A stretch of DNA of 64,000 bases from Frigoribacterium sp. VKM Ac-2836 (GCF_013248995.1 NZ_JABRPK010000001.1:806001-870000), one strand, 5' to 3'; counted from the first letter of the stretch, positions 8,857-19,263 are shown. Notes: generated from the letters alone by a model not told the origin. Numbers and translations are program-made.

Positions 8857-9059
8857 CCGAGCCGCACCTCCTCGTCCTGTTGTCGACGCCGTCGCCGTTG
8901 TCCCCGTCGAGCGGCCAGGCGATGTCGCCGGTGCCGTTGTGGCTCGGGGTGCTCTTCGGGGTGCTCGTCGTCGTCTCGTCGTTCGTCGTGCTGCTGCCGC
9001 GCGTGCGGCGTGCGCTCGACCGCGTGTGGTCGAGACGACCGCGCCGTTTCCGACAGTGA
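8853..9059 (+). CDS. 68-residue single-pass membrane protein
   Basis: The start GTG at 8853 overlaps the preceding TGA (GTGA), so translation is probably coupled to the SDR/DUF2867 gene. The product has a polar, Ser/Pro-rich N-terminus, one strong membrane helix (about residues 30-50) and an Arg-rich tail (RRALDRVWSRRPRR), predicting a cytoplasmic C-terminus. No relative is recognised. The coupling and clean hydrophobic segment support a real gene; its role, perhaps anchoring the SDR protein, is only a guess. Confidence 0.5.
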   Translation: MTEPHLLVLLSTPSPLSPSSGQAMSPVPLWLGVLFGVLVVVSSFVVLLPRVRRALDRVWSRRPRRFRQ

Positions 9060-9153
9060 CGGGTCCGTCGGCCACGTCGAGCGCGCCGGTTCGCCGCTTC
9101 CCAGCGGGTGATGGCACGATGGGGGCACTTCAGCAGACCACCAGGAGGTCGTG

Positions 9154-9738
9154 ATGACACACCGAGAGACCGTCGCCTTCGTCGGCGACAGCTTGACCGA
9201 GAACGGCGACTGGGCGGCCTGGCTGCCCGACGAGCAGGTCGTCAATCTGGGTGTCGGGGGCGATACGGTCGCCGGCCTGACCGAACGGCTCCACGACGTC
9301 GTGGCCGCGAACCCCGACTCGGTGGTGCTGATGATCGGGACCAACGACTTCACCGCGCGGCGCTCGGTCGAGCAGGTCGTCCGTGGCATCGAGAACCTCA
9401 TGGTGGCCATGCGTCGAGAACTGCCGGGCACCCGTCTGCTGCTGCAGTCGATCGCTCCCCGGGGTGCCGAATTCGCGCCGCGTCTCAAGGACGCCAACCG
9501 GCACCTCCGTCAGTTCTCGTCGACCGTACGGGCTCAGTGGCTCGATCTGTGGCCCGCCCTGACCGACGACTCGGGTGACGCCCTGCGGTCCGAGTTCGCG
9601 GCCGACCACGTGCACCTCACCGAGGCCGGTTATCAGGCCTGGTTGGCCGAACTCCAGCCCGCTCTCGAGCGTCTGCGCGACGAACCGCCGATGAGCCGCC
9701 CGATCAGCGTGCTCGACGTCGCCTACGACATCGAGTAG
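9154..9738 (+). CDS. SGNH/GDSL-type hydrolase
   Basis: A cytosolic esterase-like enzyme of 194 residues. The SGNH blocks are clear: GDSLTE at about 10-15 (catalytic Ser), GVGGDT near 33 (Gly), GTND near 66 (Asn) and DHVHLTEAGY near 152 (Asp and His). No signal peptide is seen. AGGAGG at 9143-9148 is five bases from the ATG at 9154 but only two from the in-frame GTG at 9151, so the ATG is preferred. Substrate is unknown; relatives act on acyl or acetyl esters. The next gene starts three bases after the stop. Confidence 0.92.
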   Translation: MTHRETVAFVGDSLTENGDWAAWLPDEQVVNLGVGGDTVAGLTERLHDVVAANPDSVVLMIGTNDFTARRSVEQVVRGIENLMVAMRRELPGTRLLLQSIAPRGAEFAPRLKDANRHLRQFSSTVRAQWLDLWPALTDDSGDALRSEFAADHVHLTEAGYQAWLAELQPALERLRDEPPMSRPISVLDVAYDIE

Positions 9739-9741
9739 GCG

Positions 9742-10113
9742 GTGCCCACCCCCACCGCCCCCACGTTCACGCGACCGGCGCTGGCGCCCGGTCTGCTCGC
9801 GGCCGTCGCCCTGCTGGCCGGCACCGCCTTGCTCGACTCCGACGTCTTCACCGTGTTCCGGTACGTCGTGTCGATCTTCGCCCTGATCGTCCTCGTGTTC
9901 GCCTACCGGGGTCGAACCTGGTGGGCGCTGCCGTTGCTCGCCGCCGTGGCCGTTCTCTGGAACCCGGTCTTCGTCGTGCCCGTCCAGGCCGACCTCTGGC
10001 AAGGTCTGCAGTTCGTCGCCGCCGCGCTCATGATCGCGGTCGGCGTTCTCGTCAAGGTGCCCACCGAGGCGGCGACGAGCTCGCGGGCCACCCCGGCGCG
10101 TCGTCGCCGTTGA
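9742..10113 (+). CDS. Small membrane protein, DUF6804-like
   Basis: The 123-residue protein has four hydrophobic segments and the sequence LWNPVFVVP before the last helix, a pattern I associate with DUF6804 membrane proteins of unknown function. The tail is basic (RRRR). The GTG start follows the SGNH hydrolase stop by three bases, so the pair is likely one transcript. The family assignment is from memory of the motif and is moderate. Confidence 0.7.
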   Translation: MPTPTAPTFTRPALAPGLLAAVALLAGTALLDSDVFTVFRYVVSIFALIVLVFAYRGRTWWALPLLAAVAVLWNPVFVVPVQADLWQGLQFVAAALMIAVGVLVKVPTEAATSSRATPARRRR

Positions 10114-10154
10114 CCGGCACACGCACCGGATCCGCCGGAGTGCCTCCGACCCCG

Positions 10155-10160
10155 TAAAAT
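10155..10160 (+). promoter_or_regulatory. Possible -10 element of the Stealth gene
   Basis: TAAAAT stands out in GC-rich sequence. It would give a leader of about 44 bases for the ATG at 10211. No clear -35 is seen. Confidence 0.35.
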
Positions 10161-10210
10161 GCCGAGGGTGCGCCCGCCCGCCCGAGGCCCGCACGGAAGG
10201 TTGAGTCTGC

Positions 10211-11896
10211 ATGGCCACGGAGATCCCCGGTACGTCAGAGATGGTCGGCACGTCCGAGAGCCCTCTGCTGACCCCTCGTCACCGAGCCGGTGGTCTCGAC
10301 CGAGAGGACGTCGTGGTCCGCAAGGGCCAGTTCACCCTCCTGAACGGTCACCTCACGCCCCAGCAGTCGATGATCGAGGACCTGCTCTACATCCGCCGCG
10401 TCCTGGACGCCGCCCAGGTGCCCTTCCTGCTCGTGCGAGGCAACGACATCCGTCCGGTCATCGCCGTGGACGCCGTGCACCGTGAGCGATTCGTCGCCGC
10501 CATGGTCGCCGCCTCGGCCACCGAGCCCTTCTACGCCAAGCCCCGCAAGGGTCAGGCGTCGCTCGTCGTCGACGGCGGGTTCGAGCTCGAGACCGAGCGG
10601 GTCTTCCGCGTCTATCGTCCGCGCGTCGAGCCCATCGGTCGCCTGCGCTACGGTGCGGGCACGGCCGTGCAGGTCGAGTTCTGGATCATCACCGACGACG
10701 AGATCCTCGCCCCGTCCGAGAACGCGCTGATGCGCACCGAACTGCCCCGTGCCGAGGCCGTCGAAGAGACGGTCGAGCGGTACGGCATGGAGTGGCCCAC
10801 CCTCGAGCACATGTTCGACGACCACGCCACCGACATCACCTTCGACATCGACATCGTCTTCTCGTGGGTCGACGGCAACTCGATCGAGTACCAACGGGCC
10901 CGCGCGGCCCAGGCCAAGCGTCACGTCGTCGGTGAGGGCGACGACTCGGCTGCTCGCTTCCGTCAGATCGACGAGCTCAAGTACGCCTTGCGGTCGGTCT
11001 ACATGTTCGCGCCGTGGGTCCGCAACATCTACATCGCGACCGACTCGCCCGTGCCCGAGTGGTTGGGCGAGCACCCCCGGGTCCGCGTCGTGCGCAGCGA
11101 GGAGTTCTTCAGCGACCTCTCGGTGCTGCCGACGCACAACTCGCAGGCCGTCGAGTCGCAGCTGCACCACATCGAGGGGCTCAGCGAGCACTTCCTCTAC
11201 TCGAACGACGACATGTTCTTCGGGCGTCCGGTCGCCCCGAGCATGTTCTTCTCGCCGGGATCGGTCACCAAGTTCATCGAGGCCGACACGCGCATCGGAC
11301 TCGGTCACAACAACATCGACCGCAGCGGGTTCGAGAACGCCGCTCGGGTCAACCGCCGTCTGCTGCAGCAGCGCTTCGGTCGGGTCCTCACCCGCCACCT
11401 CGAGCACACGGCCGCGCCGCTGCGCCGCAGTGTGCTCTTCGAGATGGAGCACGAGTTCGCGGACGAGTTCGCCGCCACCGCCGGCAGCCCCTTCCGGGCC
11501 AAGGAGAACATCTCGGTCACGAACTCGCTGTACCACTACTACTCGTTGATGACCGGCCGGGCCATCGTGCAAGAGAACGCCAAGGTCAGCTACATCGACA
11601 CGACGATGGTGTCGGGGCTCGCGTCACTCTCCGAGGTGCTGAAGAAGCGTGCGTTCGACTTCTTCTGCCTGAACGACGGCAGCTTCCCCGAGGTCACCGA
11701 CGAAGAACGCACGGCCACGGTCACGGACTTCCTCGAGCGGTACTACCCGTTCCCGGCCCCGTGGGAGAAGGACGAGATGACGCGCGTGGCCCTCGAGAAC
11801 GCCGAGCAAGACAGGCGGGCGCTCGGGGCCGAGGCGGCGCAGTCGGGCGAAGCGAGTGGATCGTCGTCGCATCGGGGGCTCGAAGGGTCGGACTGA
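10211..11896 (+). CDS. Stealth-family hexose-1-phosphoryltransferase
   Basis: Stealth proteins transfer hexose-1-phosphate from nucleotide sugars in capsule or cell-wall polymer synthesis. All conserved regions are present in the 561-residue protein: CR1 DIVFSWVDG (about 220-228), CR2 from RFRQIDELKYALRSV through PWVRNIYIATD, CR3 with HNNIDRSGFEN and the following helix region, and CR4 FFCLNDG...YYPFPAPWEK. The first 200 residues are an extra domain. No signal peptide or membrane span is seen, so it acts in the cytoplasm. It is isolated; no other polysaccharide genes flank it, so its acceptor cannot be read from context. Confidence 0.92.
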   Translation: MATEIPGTSEMVGTSESPLLTPRHRAGGLDREDVVVRKGQFTLLNGHLTPQQSMIEDLLYIRRVLDAAQVPFLLVRGNDIRPVIAVDAVHRERFVAAMVAASATEPFYAKPRKGQASLVVDGGFELETERVFRVYRPRVEPIGRLRYGAGTAVQVEFWIITDDEILAPSENALMRTELPRAEAVEETVERYGMEWPTLEHMFDDHATDITFDIDIVFSWVDGNSIEYQRARAAQAKRHVVGEGDDSAARFRQIDELKYALRSVYMFAPWVRNIYIATDSPVPEWLGEHPRVRVVRSEEFFSDLSVLPTHNSQAVESQLHHIEGLSEHFLYSNDDMFFGRPVAPSMFFSPGSVTKFIEADTRIGLGHNNIDRSGFENAARVNRRLLQQRFGRVLTRHLEHTAAPLRRSVLFEMEHEFADEFAATAGSPFRAKENISVTNSLYHYYSLMTGRAIVQENAKVSYIDTTMVSGLASLSEVLKKRAFDFFCLNDGSFPEVTDEERTATVTDFLERYYPFPAPWEKDEMTRVALENAEQDRRALGAEAAQSGEASGSSSHRGLEGSD

Positions 11897-11938
11897 GGCC
11901 GGTCCTGTCCGTCTCGCCCGTTCGGCAGGGGCCGACCG

Positions 11939-12415
11939 TCAGGCCACCGAGGTGCCGAAGCGGGCCGGCTGCTCCCCAGAGAGAGCCGCGTCGAGACGAC
12001 CGAGCATGTCCGCCCCCATGGTGGGCAGGTCGTCCAGCCGGAACCACCGGGCCTCGGTGTTCTCGCCGTCCGCCGGGGAGGGTTCGCCCGAGACGTAGCG
12101 CATCACGAAGGTGTGGTCGAGGTACCGGGCGCGGTCACCGTTCGCATAGACGACCTCGTCGGTCACTCCGATCGAGGCCAGCCGAGCGGCGACGACGTGG
12201 AGGTCGGCCTCCTCGAGGGTCTCGCGGACGGCTGCGTCGGCAGGATGCTCGCCCGGGTCGACGATGCCCGTCACCGGCGTCCAGGCCCCGGTGTCGGCTC
12301 GGCGGACCAGCAACGTCTCGTCGCCACGGACGACCACGGCGGTGACTCCGGCGAGCCACAACGGCGCCGTTCCGATCTTCTCGCGCAGGGACAGGACGAA
12401 GTCGGGGGTGGCCAT
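11939..12415 (-). CDS. NUDIX hydrolase
   Basis: A 158-residue NUDIX pyrophosphohydrolase with the box GIVDPGEHPADAAVRETLEEADL (residues about 50-72): the Gly, Glu, Arg-Glu and Glu-Glu metal-binding positions are intact, but the usual late Gly is Asp. The C-terminal ARWFRLDDLP is typical of NUDIX proteins with the DUF-like WF motif. Substrate unknown; MutT-like or nucleotide-sugar activity are both possible. TAGGGT lies six bases before the ATG. Confidence 0.92.
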   Translation of the reverse strand: MATPDFVLSLREKIGTAPLWLAGVTAVVVRGDETLLVRRADTGAWTPVTGIVDPGEHPADAAVRETLEEADLHVVAARLASIGVTDEVVYANGDRARYLDHTFVMRYVSGEPSPADGENTEARWFRLDDLPTMGADMLGRLDAALSGEQPARFGTSVA

Positions 12416-12421
12416 GTCAGC

Positions 12422-12427
12422 ACCCTA
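12422..12427 (-). promoter_or_regulatory. -10 element of the NUDIX gene (leaderless)
   Basis: TAGGGT on the minus strand ends six bases before the ATG at 12415. It is back to back with the TAGGCT of the oxygenase gene in a 38-base divergent gap. Confidence 0.45.
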
Positions 12428-12441
12428 CCGACGGCCAGCCG

Positions 12442-12447
12442 TAGGCT
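12442..12447 (+). promoter_or_regulatory. -10 element of the MpaB-type gene (leaderless)
   Basis: TAGGCT ends six bases before the ATG at 12454. Confidence 0.45.
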
Positions 12448-12453
12448 GACCGG

Positions 12454-13287
12454 ATGCGACTGCCCTGGACCCTTCACGGCACGGACGTGCGGCGCATCTC
12501 CGACATGGCGGGTGAGTCGGTTCTCCTCGCCGGCGGCGGGAGGGCCATCCTGCTGCAACTCGCGAACCCCGGTGTGGGGCACGGCGTCGCCGAGCACAGC
12601 GACTTCGTCGAGCGTCCGTTGTCTCGGCTGCACGGCACCATGACCTACCTCTACGCCATCGTCTTCGGCACCCCCTCCGAGGTGGCCCACGTCCGCAGGG
12701 TCGTCGGGCGGGCGCACCGTCCGGTGCACGACGGACCGTCCTCGTCGGTGCGGTACGACGCGTTCGACCCGGAGCTACAGCTGTGGGTCGCGGCGACCCT
12801 CTACGACTCGGCCATGGAGCTCTTCGAGCGGGTGCACGGGCCGATCGACCCGGCGCACGCCGAGGCGGTCTACCAGGACTACGCCCTCGTGGGCACGTCC
12901 CTCCAGATGCCGCGGGAGCTCTGGCCGGCCGACCTGGCGTCGTTCCGGCGGTACTGGGACGACGCCGTCGAGGGTCTCGTGGTGGACGACGTCACCCGCC
13001 GGGTGGCGCACGAGCTGTTGCACCCGACGACGGGGCCGTGGTGGTTGCGGGGCGTGATGCCCCTGGCCCGACTCGTCACCGCAGGGTCGCTTCCCTCCCG
13101 GGTCCGGGACGAATTCGAGCTGCCGTGGTCGGGTCGCGCTCAGCGACGGTACGACCGCGTGATGGGCCTCACGGCCGCGGTCGTCCCGCGTCTGCCACCG
13201 CGCCTCCGTCACGTGCTCCGCGACGGGTACCTGCGACGGCTGCGCTCGGCGATGGCGGCCCAGGCCGGCGGCACCGCCCGCGACTGA
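12454..13287 (+). CDS. MpaB/rubber-oxygenase family protein (DUF2236)
   Basis: The 277-residue protein matches the MpaB/latex-clearing-protein family (DUF2236), haem b proteins implicated in oxidative cleavage of isoprenoid chains. Family landmarks are the N-terminal LLQLANPGVGHGVAEHSDF, RVVGRAHRPVHD (histidines in the region expected for haem contact), WVAATLYDSAMELFERV and the DYALVGTSLQMP stretch. No Tat or Sec signal is seen, so the protein is probably cytoplasmic. Actual substrate unknown. It is convergent with the metallophosphoesterase. Confidence 0.88.
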   Translation: MRLPWTLHGTDVRRISDMAGESVLLAGGGRAILLQLANPGVGHGVAEHSDFVERPLSRLHGTMTYLYAIVFGTPSEVAHVRRVVGRAHRPVHDGPSSSVRYDAFDPELQLWVAATLYDSAMELFERVHGPIDPAHAEAVYQDYALVGTSLQMPRELWPADLASFRRYWDDAVEGLVVDDVTRRVAHELLHPTTGPWWLRGVMPLARLVTAGSLPSRVRDEFELPWSGRAQRRYDRVMGLTAAVVPRLPPRLRHVLRDGYLRRLRSAMAAQAGGTARD

Positions 13288-13304
13288 CCCACCTGCCGCC
13301 TGCA

Positions 13305-13318
13305 CCGAGCCGGCTCGG
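13305..13318. terminator. GC palindrome between convergent genes
   Basis: A 14-base perfect palindrome (CCGAGCCGGCTCGG) without a spacer lies between the ends of two convergent genes. It could form a hairpin terminator for both, but a stem with no loop is imperfect support. Confidence 0.3.
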
Positions 13319-13353
13319 CGCGCCAGAACGCGGTGGTGGTGGGCCCGGTCCCG

Positions 13354-14322
13354 TCAGAGGGTGTCGATCGGCCCGGTCAGCGCCAGGTCGTGCGGGACCA
13401 CGGGCACCGGCGCCGTGTCGGTCGCCCGGTGCCGTGGGGCGGCCGGGGCGATGCGGACGCCGGCGACGGCCAACCGCTCGGCGACGACGTCGGCCGGCAC
13501 GTACTCGCCCACGGTCTCGTAGGTGCCGATCGGCACGACCGAGTGCACGACCGTGTTCTCGTAGACGTGCACCAGATTGAACGCCTGGGCGCCGTCGCGA
13601 CCGCGGGTTCCGCCACCGGCCACGTTGAGGTCCTGCGTGTAGCAGGTGGCCGACGCGACCGACACGGGCACGCCGGCGAAGGTGGCGTTGGTCGAGTAGT
13701 GCAGGTGCCCGGCGATGATCGAGCGGACGTCGCTGCCCTCGATCACCTCGGCGAGGGCCGCCTGGTCCCGCAGCTCGACGAGCGTGGTCAGGTCCTGGAC
13801 ACTCGGCACGGGAGGGTGGTGCATCGCGATGACCGTGCCGTCGGGAGCGTCCGTCGACAGCTCTTCGGCCAGCCAGTCGAGCTGGTCGCCCGACAGCCGA
13901 CCGAAGTGGTGACCGGGCACGGTCGTGTCGAGGGTGATGACACGGAGCCCGTTGACGTCGTAGACGAGGTCGACCGGTCGCTGTGACGGCAGCTGACCGA
14001 AGAGCTCGGACCGGAACGCACTGCGATCGTCGTGGTTGCCCATGGCCCAGATGACCTGGGCACCGAGCCGCTCGGCCACCGGTTCGATGAGGGCGCGCAG
14101 CTTGCGGTACGCGTCGGGCTCACCCTTGTCGGCGAGGTCTCCCGTGAACACGATGGCCTCTGGCCGGCCGCCGGAGGCCTCGATCTCGTCCATGATCTGA
14201 CGCAGTCGGGCCTCGCTGTCCACGGCGCCGTAGAGGTCGCGGTCACCGCCGACGAGGTGCGTGTCGCTGAGGTGCAGGATGAAGTGGTTCGGCCTGGGGT
14301 GTTCGGCCGTCCGGAGATCCAT
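13354..14322 (-). CDS. Metallophosphoesterase, CpdA/Icc type
   Basis: The 322-residue calcineurin-like phosphoesterase has the full metal site: LSDTH (about 18-22), GDLADKG (about 58-64), GNHDD (about 93-97), MHHPP near 165 and GHLHY near 200. This set and the spacing resemble class III cyclic nucleotide phosphodiesterases (CpdA/Icc), though many relatives have other phosphodiester substrates. No signal peptide. The frame stays open far upstream, but the family N-terminus begins at the ATG at 14322. Confidence 0.9.
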   Translation of the reverse strand: MDLRTAEHPRPNHFILHLSDTHLVGGDRDLYGAVDSEARLRQIMDEIEASGGRPEAIVFTGDLADKGEPDAYRKLRALIEPVAERLGAQVIWAMGNHDDRSAFRSELFGQLPSQRPVDLVYDVNGLRVITLDTTVPGHHFGRLSGDQLDWLAEELSTDAPDGTVIAMHHPPVPSVQDLTTLVELRDQAALAEVIEGSDVRSIIAGHLHYSTNATFAGVPVSVASATCYTQDLNVAGGGTRGRDGAQAFNLVHVYENTVVHSVVPIGTYETVGEYVPADVVAERLAVAGVRIAPAAPRHRATDTAPVPVVPHDLALTGPIDTL

Positions 14323-14497
14323 GGTTCTCTCATTCGATGTCGCCGACGCGGGCTCGGGACGAGACCCTCGTTGTTGATTCGTCACCAGTCCACCACCCGT
14401 TTGCCCTGAGCGGGGTGAACCTGCGGGCGCGTTTCGGTGAACGGTCGACGAACGGACCGCATTCCCGCGGGACGACGCTAGCCCCGAGACAGGCGAC

Positions 14498-14528
14498 GAC
14501 GCGACCCCCAGGAGGCGGGGGTCGCGTC
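14498..14528 (-). terminator. Terminator after the alcohol dehydrogenase
   Basis: A perfect 12-bp stem (GACGCGACCCCC with its complement) around an AGGAGGC loop, 26 bases past the stop of the minus-strand alcohol dehydrogenase. It separates it from the metallophosphoesterase. The 14323-14554 gap otherwise holds only presumed promoter sequence. Confidence 0.8.
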
Positions 14529-14554
14529 GGCGACACGGCGGACGGTCCGGGGCG

Positions 14555-15730
14555 TCAGGGCTTGAGGACGACCTTGATGCAGCCGTCCTCCTTGTTCTTG
14601 AAGACGTCGTACATGGCGGCGGCCTCGGCGAGCGGCACCGGGTGGGTGACGAGGTCCTCGGTGCCGAGCGGGTCGGTCGGGTCCTCGACGAGGGGCATGA
14701 GCGTGTCCATCCACTTCTGGACGTTGCACTGGCCCATCTTGAGGGTGATCTGCTTGTCGAACAGGGTGAGGAAGGGTGTGGGGTCGGCCGTGCCGCCGTA
14801 GACCCCGCTGAGCGAGACGGTCCCGCCGCGACGGACGATCTCGAAGGCGAGGTGCATGGCACCCAGGCTGTCGATGCCGGCCTTCTGCATGACGGCCTGG
14901 CCGATCGTGTCGGGCAGGGCGGCGGCGAACTTCTGCACGAGACCGATGCCGGCGTGCTCATGGGCCTCCATGCCGACGGCGTCCACGACGGAGTCGGGGC
15001 CACGGTCGTCCGTCATGCCCTTGACGACCTCGGCGACGTCCTTCGTCAGGTCGAGGACCTCGACGCCGTGGCGTTCGGCCATCGCGCGACGCTCGGGCAC
15101 CGGGTCGATGCCGATCACGCGGTAGCCGCGGTACTTGCCGATGCGCGAGGCGAACTGGCCGACCGGGCCGAGGCCCAGCACGACGAGCGTGCCGCCCTCG
15201 GGCACCTGGGCGTACTCGACGCCCTGCCACGCGGTCGGCAGGATGTCGCTGAGGAACAGGTAGCGCTCGTCGGGGAGGTCGGCGCCGACCGTGACGAGGT
15301 TGGCGTCGGCACGGGCGATGCGCAGCTGCTCGGCCTGGCCGCCGGGCACCTGGCCATACAGCTTGCTGAAGCCGTAGAGGGTGGCGCCCGAGTCGTACTC
15401 GGTGACCTGGGTGGTCTCGCACTGCGAGAAGAGTCCGCGGTCGCACATGAAGCAGTGGCCGCAAGCGATGACGAAGGGGACGACGACGCGGTCGCCGACC
15501 TTGATGCGGCTGACCTCGGAGCCGACCTGGGTGACGACTCCCATGGTCTCGTGACCGAGGACGTCGCCCTTGTCGAGGAAGGCGCCGAGCGCATCGTAGA
15601 GGTGCAGGTCGCTGCCGCAGATCGCGGCCGACGTGACCTTGATGACCGCGTCGCCGGGTTCGATGATCGTGGGGTCGGGGACCTCCTCGACGGAGACATG
15701 GGTGACGGACTGGTACGTGAGTGCCTTCAT
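14555..15730 (-). CDS. Zinc-dependent alcohol dehydrogenase, formaldehyde/threonine dehydrogenase-like
   Basis: A 391-residue MDR-family NAD(P)-dependent dehydrogenase. The catalytic zinc ligands are Cys38 (CGSD) and His60-Glu61 (GHE). The structural zinc cysteines are 90, 93, 96 and 104 (CGHCxxC...C). The Rossmann fold shows GLGPVGQ near 190. The extended coenzyme-side insertions resemble the glutathione-independent formaldehyde dehydrogenase group and bacterial threonine-dehydrogenase-like proteins. Substrate not determined; alcohol or formaldehyde oxidation is likely. It stands alone between its own terminator and the rplU-rpmA operon. Confidence 0.92.
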   Translation of the reverse strand: MKALTYQSVTHVSVEEVPDPTIIEPGDAVIKVTSAAICGSDLHLYDALGAFLDKGDVLGHETMGVVTQVGSEVSRIKVGDRVVVPFVIACGHCFMCDRGLFSQCETTQVTEYDSGATLYGFSKLYGQVPGGQAEQLRIARADANLVTVGADLPDERYLFLSDILPTAWQGVEYAQVPEGGTLVVLGLGPVGQFASRIGKYRGYRVIGIDPVPERRAMAERHGVEVLDLTKDVAEVVKGMTDDRGPDSVVDAVGMEAHEHAGIGLVQKFAAALPDTIGQAVMQKAGIDSLGAMHLAFEIVRRGGTVSLSGVYGGTADPTPFLTLFDKQITLKMGQCNVQKWMDTLMPLVEDPTDPLGTEDLVTHPVPLAEAAAMYDVFKNKEDGCIKVVLKP

Positions 15731-15793
15731 GAGTCCCGTCTACGCGTCCCGACACCACGCCTCCTGAACGAGGGGTACAGCGGGCAGCAAGAC

Positions 15794-15833
15794 GCCTCGG
15801 GGCGGCCGGGCCTCGGCCCGACCGCCCCGAGGC
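15794..15833 (-). terminator. Terminator of the rplU-rpmA operon
   Basis: A 12-bp outer stem (GCCTCGGGGCGG with its complement) and a 6-bp inner CGGGCC/GGCCCG stem, placed 22 bases past the rpmA stop. Confidence 0.85.
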
Positions 15834-15854
15834 GGATGTCGCGTGTGGTGTCGC

Positions 15855-16121
15855 CTAGGCGACGGCCGTCGCGGAGGCGACGATGTTGACGACCTTGCGG
15901 CCGCCCTTGTTGCCGAACTCGACCGAGCCGGGGGCGAGGGCGAAGAGGGTGTCGTCGCCGCCGCGGCCGACGTTGACGCCGGGGTGGAAGTGGGTGCCGC
16001 GCTGGCGGACGATGATCTCGCCGGCGAGGACGACCTGGCCGCCGAAGCGCTTCACGCCGAGGCGCTGTGCGTTCGAGTCACGACCGTTGCGGGTGGACGA
16101 TGCGCCCTTTTTGTGTGCCAT
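15855..16121 (-). CDS. rpmA: 50S ribosomal protein L27
   Basis: The 88-residue protein begins [16 protein letters not shown], the L27 N-terminus that reaches the peptidyl transferase centre, followed by LGVKRFGGQ and [10 protein letters not shown]. No cleavable N-terminal extension of the Firmicutes type is present. The C-terminus is slightly extended (VASATAVA). It lies 29 bases after rplU as usual. Confidence 0.98.
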   Translation of the reverse strand: MAHKKGASSTRNGRDSNAQRLGVKRFGGQVVLAGEIIVRQRGTHFHPGVNVGRGGDDTLFALAPGSVEFGNKGGRKVVNIVASATAVA

Positions 16122-16150
16122 GTGTTGTCAGCTCCTGATTTTCGCGAGCA

Positions 16151-16462
16151 CTACTTGGTGGTGATCGAGGTGATCTTGACGCGGGTCAGGTCGGCACGGA
16201 AGCCCATGCGACGCTTGTAACCGGTCTTGTTCTTGTAGTTCTGGATGACGATCTTCGGGCCGCGCAGGTCGTTGAGGACCTCGCCCTCGACCGTGACCTT
16301 CGCCAGGTCGTCACCCGACAGGATGGTGTCGCCGTCGACGTGCAGGACGGGGACGAACGAGACGGTGTCGGCGGTCGCGGCCTTGAGGCGGTCGACGGTC
16401 AGGATCGTACCGACCTCGACCTTCTCCTGACGGCCACCGGCGCGCACGATTGCGAAAGCCAT
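16151..16462 (-). CDS. rplU: 50S ribosomal protein L21
   Basis: The 103-residue L21 starts [18 protein letters not shown] and ends with [15 protein letters not shown] and the LTRVKI strand, all diagnostic. The ATG at 16462 is preceded by GGAG on the minus strand. Reading frames open further upstream, but the extension is not L21. The promoter must lie in 16463-16549, shared with the divergent gene at 16550. Confidence 0.98.
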   Translation of the reverse strand: MAFAIVRAGGRQEKVEVGTILTVDRLKAATADTVSFVPVLHVDGDTILSGDDLAKVTVEGEVLNDLRGPKIVIQNYKNKTGYKRRMGFRADLTRVKITSITTK

Positions 16463-16536
16463 GGGAACTCCAAAGTGTGGGGGATGTGACGCCCGGACTG
16501 CCGGACGACGTCGTGGTGCCACGAGGGCAACTTGGA

Positions 16537-16542
16537 TAGTCT
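16537..16542 (+). promoter_or_regulatory. -10 element of the 16550 gene
   Basis: TAGTCT ends seven bases before the ATG at 16550, the leaderless spacing. Confidence 0.35.
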
Positions 16543-16549
16543 TTCACAA

Positions 16550-17188
16550 ATGTCACGACCGATCAAACTTCGCCGCCCGCCGCAGTTCACGGCCGAGATC
16601 GTCGCCGACGCCCGCGCCCGACTGCTCGACCTGCTCGACGACCTCGACACCCTCACGACCGGCCACTCGGACGACATCGAGGTCTGGGGTTCCGCCGTCA
16701 CGACCGCCGGCTGGGAGATCGCGAGCCTCGGCCAGTGGCTCGGGCTCGAGGGCGAGGCGGTGTTGCTGCTCGGCGGCGCCTCGTACCCCGAGATCGCCGA
16801 ACACCAGGGCACGAGCGCCTCCGCCGTCTACGCCCGTGTCGGTCGCTCCCTGACCCTGGCGCCGTACGCGCACGCCTCCGGCACGGACGGCTCGACCACC
16901 CGCGTCTCGGCCGAGGGCCTCGACCAGGCCCGCGCCGAGTACGACCAGGAGGCGCGGGCCGGCGACCCTGCGGACGCCGCCCCGGCCGCGCCCGTCGGCG
17001 ATTCGCTGGTCGACCGTGTGCCCGACGTGCTGAGGGACGGCCCTCGGCGCACCACCGAGATCGTCGCCGCCCTGCCGGACTACCGGCGCAGCAGTGTGCT
17101 CTCGACGCTCAGCGTGCTGGCTCGGCAAGGGGTGATCGAGCGAGTGGGGCACGGCACCTACGCCCTGCCCCACCCGCCGACCGACTGA
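16550..17188 (+). CDS. Putative DNA-binding protein with two helix-turn-helix regions
   Basis: The 212-residue protein has an N-terminal helical domain with a helix-turn-helix-like stretch (YPEIAEHQGTSASAVYARVG, about residues 80-100). After a disordered Ala/Asp-rich linker comes a C-terminal winged-helix domain (RTTEIVAALPDYRRSSVLST...GVIERVGHGTYAL). No ligand-binding or enzymatic motif is visible, so a nucleoid or regulatory role is inferred. ATG at 16550 is preferred to the in-frame TTG at 16532 because of the -10 hexamer. It is divergent from rplU. Confidence 0.7.
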   Translation: MSRPIKLRRPPQFTAEIVADARARLLDLLDDLDTLTTGHSDDIEVWGSAVTTAGWEIASLGQWLGLEGEAVLLLGGASYPEIAEHQGTSASAVYARVGRSLTLAPYAHASGTDGSTTRVSAEGLDQARAEYDQEARAGDPADAAPAAPVGDSLVDRVPDVLRDGPRRTTEIVAALPDYRRSSVLSTLSVLARQGVIERVGHGTYALPHPPTD

Positions 17189-17189
17189 C

Positions 17190-17211
17190 CGACCCACCGA
17201 CCGGTGGGTCG
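17190..17211. terminator. Bidirectional hairpin terminator
   Basis: A perfect 9-bp stem (CGACCCACC with GGTGGGTCG) around a GACC loop, placed between convergent gene ends at 17188 and 17219. Confidence 0.75.
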
Positions 17212-17218
17212 TCGACCC

Positions 17219-17721
17219 TCACGTGGTCGTGCGGGTCACCGCCGCGTCGAGCCCGAACGCCCGCAGCTCGTCGTCGTCGAGCATGCGGGACCGGATGAGG
17301 AACCGCTTGCCCTCGGGGCTCTCGACCGAAAACCCGGCCCCGCGGCCGGGCACGACGTCGATCGTGAGGTGCGTGTACTTCCAGTACTCGAACTGGCTGC
17401 GCGACATGTAGACCTCGATCGGGTCGAGACCGTCGACGTCCAGGTCGCCGAGGTGCACGTCCACCGCACCGACGCGGAAGAACCCCACGGGGTAGCACAT
17501 CGGCGACGATCCATCGCAGCAACCGCCCGACTGGTGGAACATCAGCGGGCCGTGCTGGGCGGTCAGGTCCACGAGGAACGCCGCGGCCTCGGGCGACACG
17601 TCGACCCGGGACGGGGTGGACCGGGCCGCCCCGGAGGCGGCGGGCGCGACCGGGACGACCCGCGCCTCCTGGGCCGGTGTGTCGGTGGCCGTCGCCGCCG
17701 CGGCCGTCTGCTCCGGCGTCA

Positions 17722-17722
<1 letters not shown>
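17219..17722 (-). CDS. DUF779 protein, acetaldehyde dehydrogenase partner
   Basis: The 167-residue protein carries the DUF779 signature HQSGGCCDGSSPMC (around residues 62-75), a cysteine cluster suited to metal or redox chemistry, and the MSRSQFEYWKYTHLTIDVVPGRG core. Residues 1-45 are an unstructured Ala/Thr-rich extension. Its ATG shares one base with the TGA of the aldehyde dehydrogenase, so it is translated with it. This pairing is conserved in actinobacteria; the biochemical role is unknown, possibly accessory or protective for the dehydrogenase. Confidence 0.9.
17661..17670. repeat. Copy of the CGCGCCTCCT decamer (coding)
   Basis: Within the longer context GACCCGCGCCTCCTGG, inside the Ala-rich N-terminal extension of the DUF779 gene, a weakly constrained part of the protein. 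Confidence 0.55.

Positions 17723-19263
<1,541 letters not shown>

Noticed and set aside
14323-15003. N-terminal extension of the metallophosphoesterase into the alcohol dehydrogenase region
   Set aside because: The frame is open but crosses a strong terminator and has no phosphoesterase similarity before the ATG at 14322.
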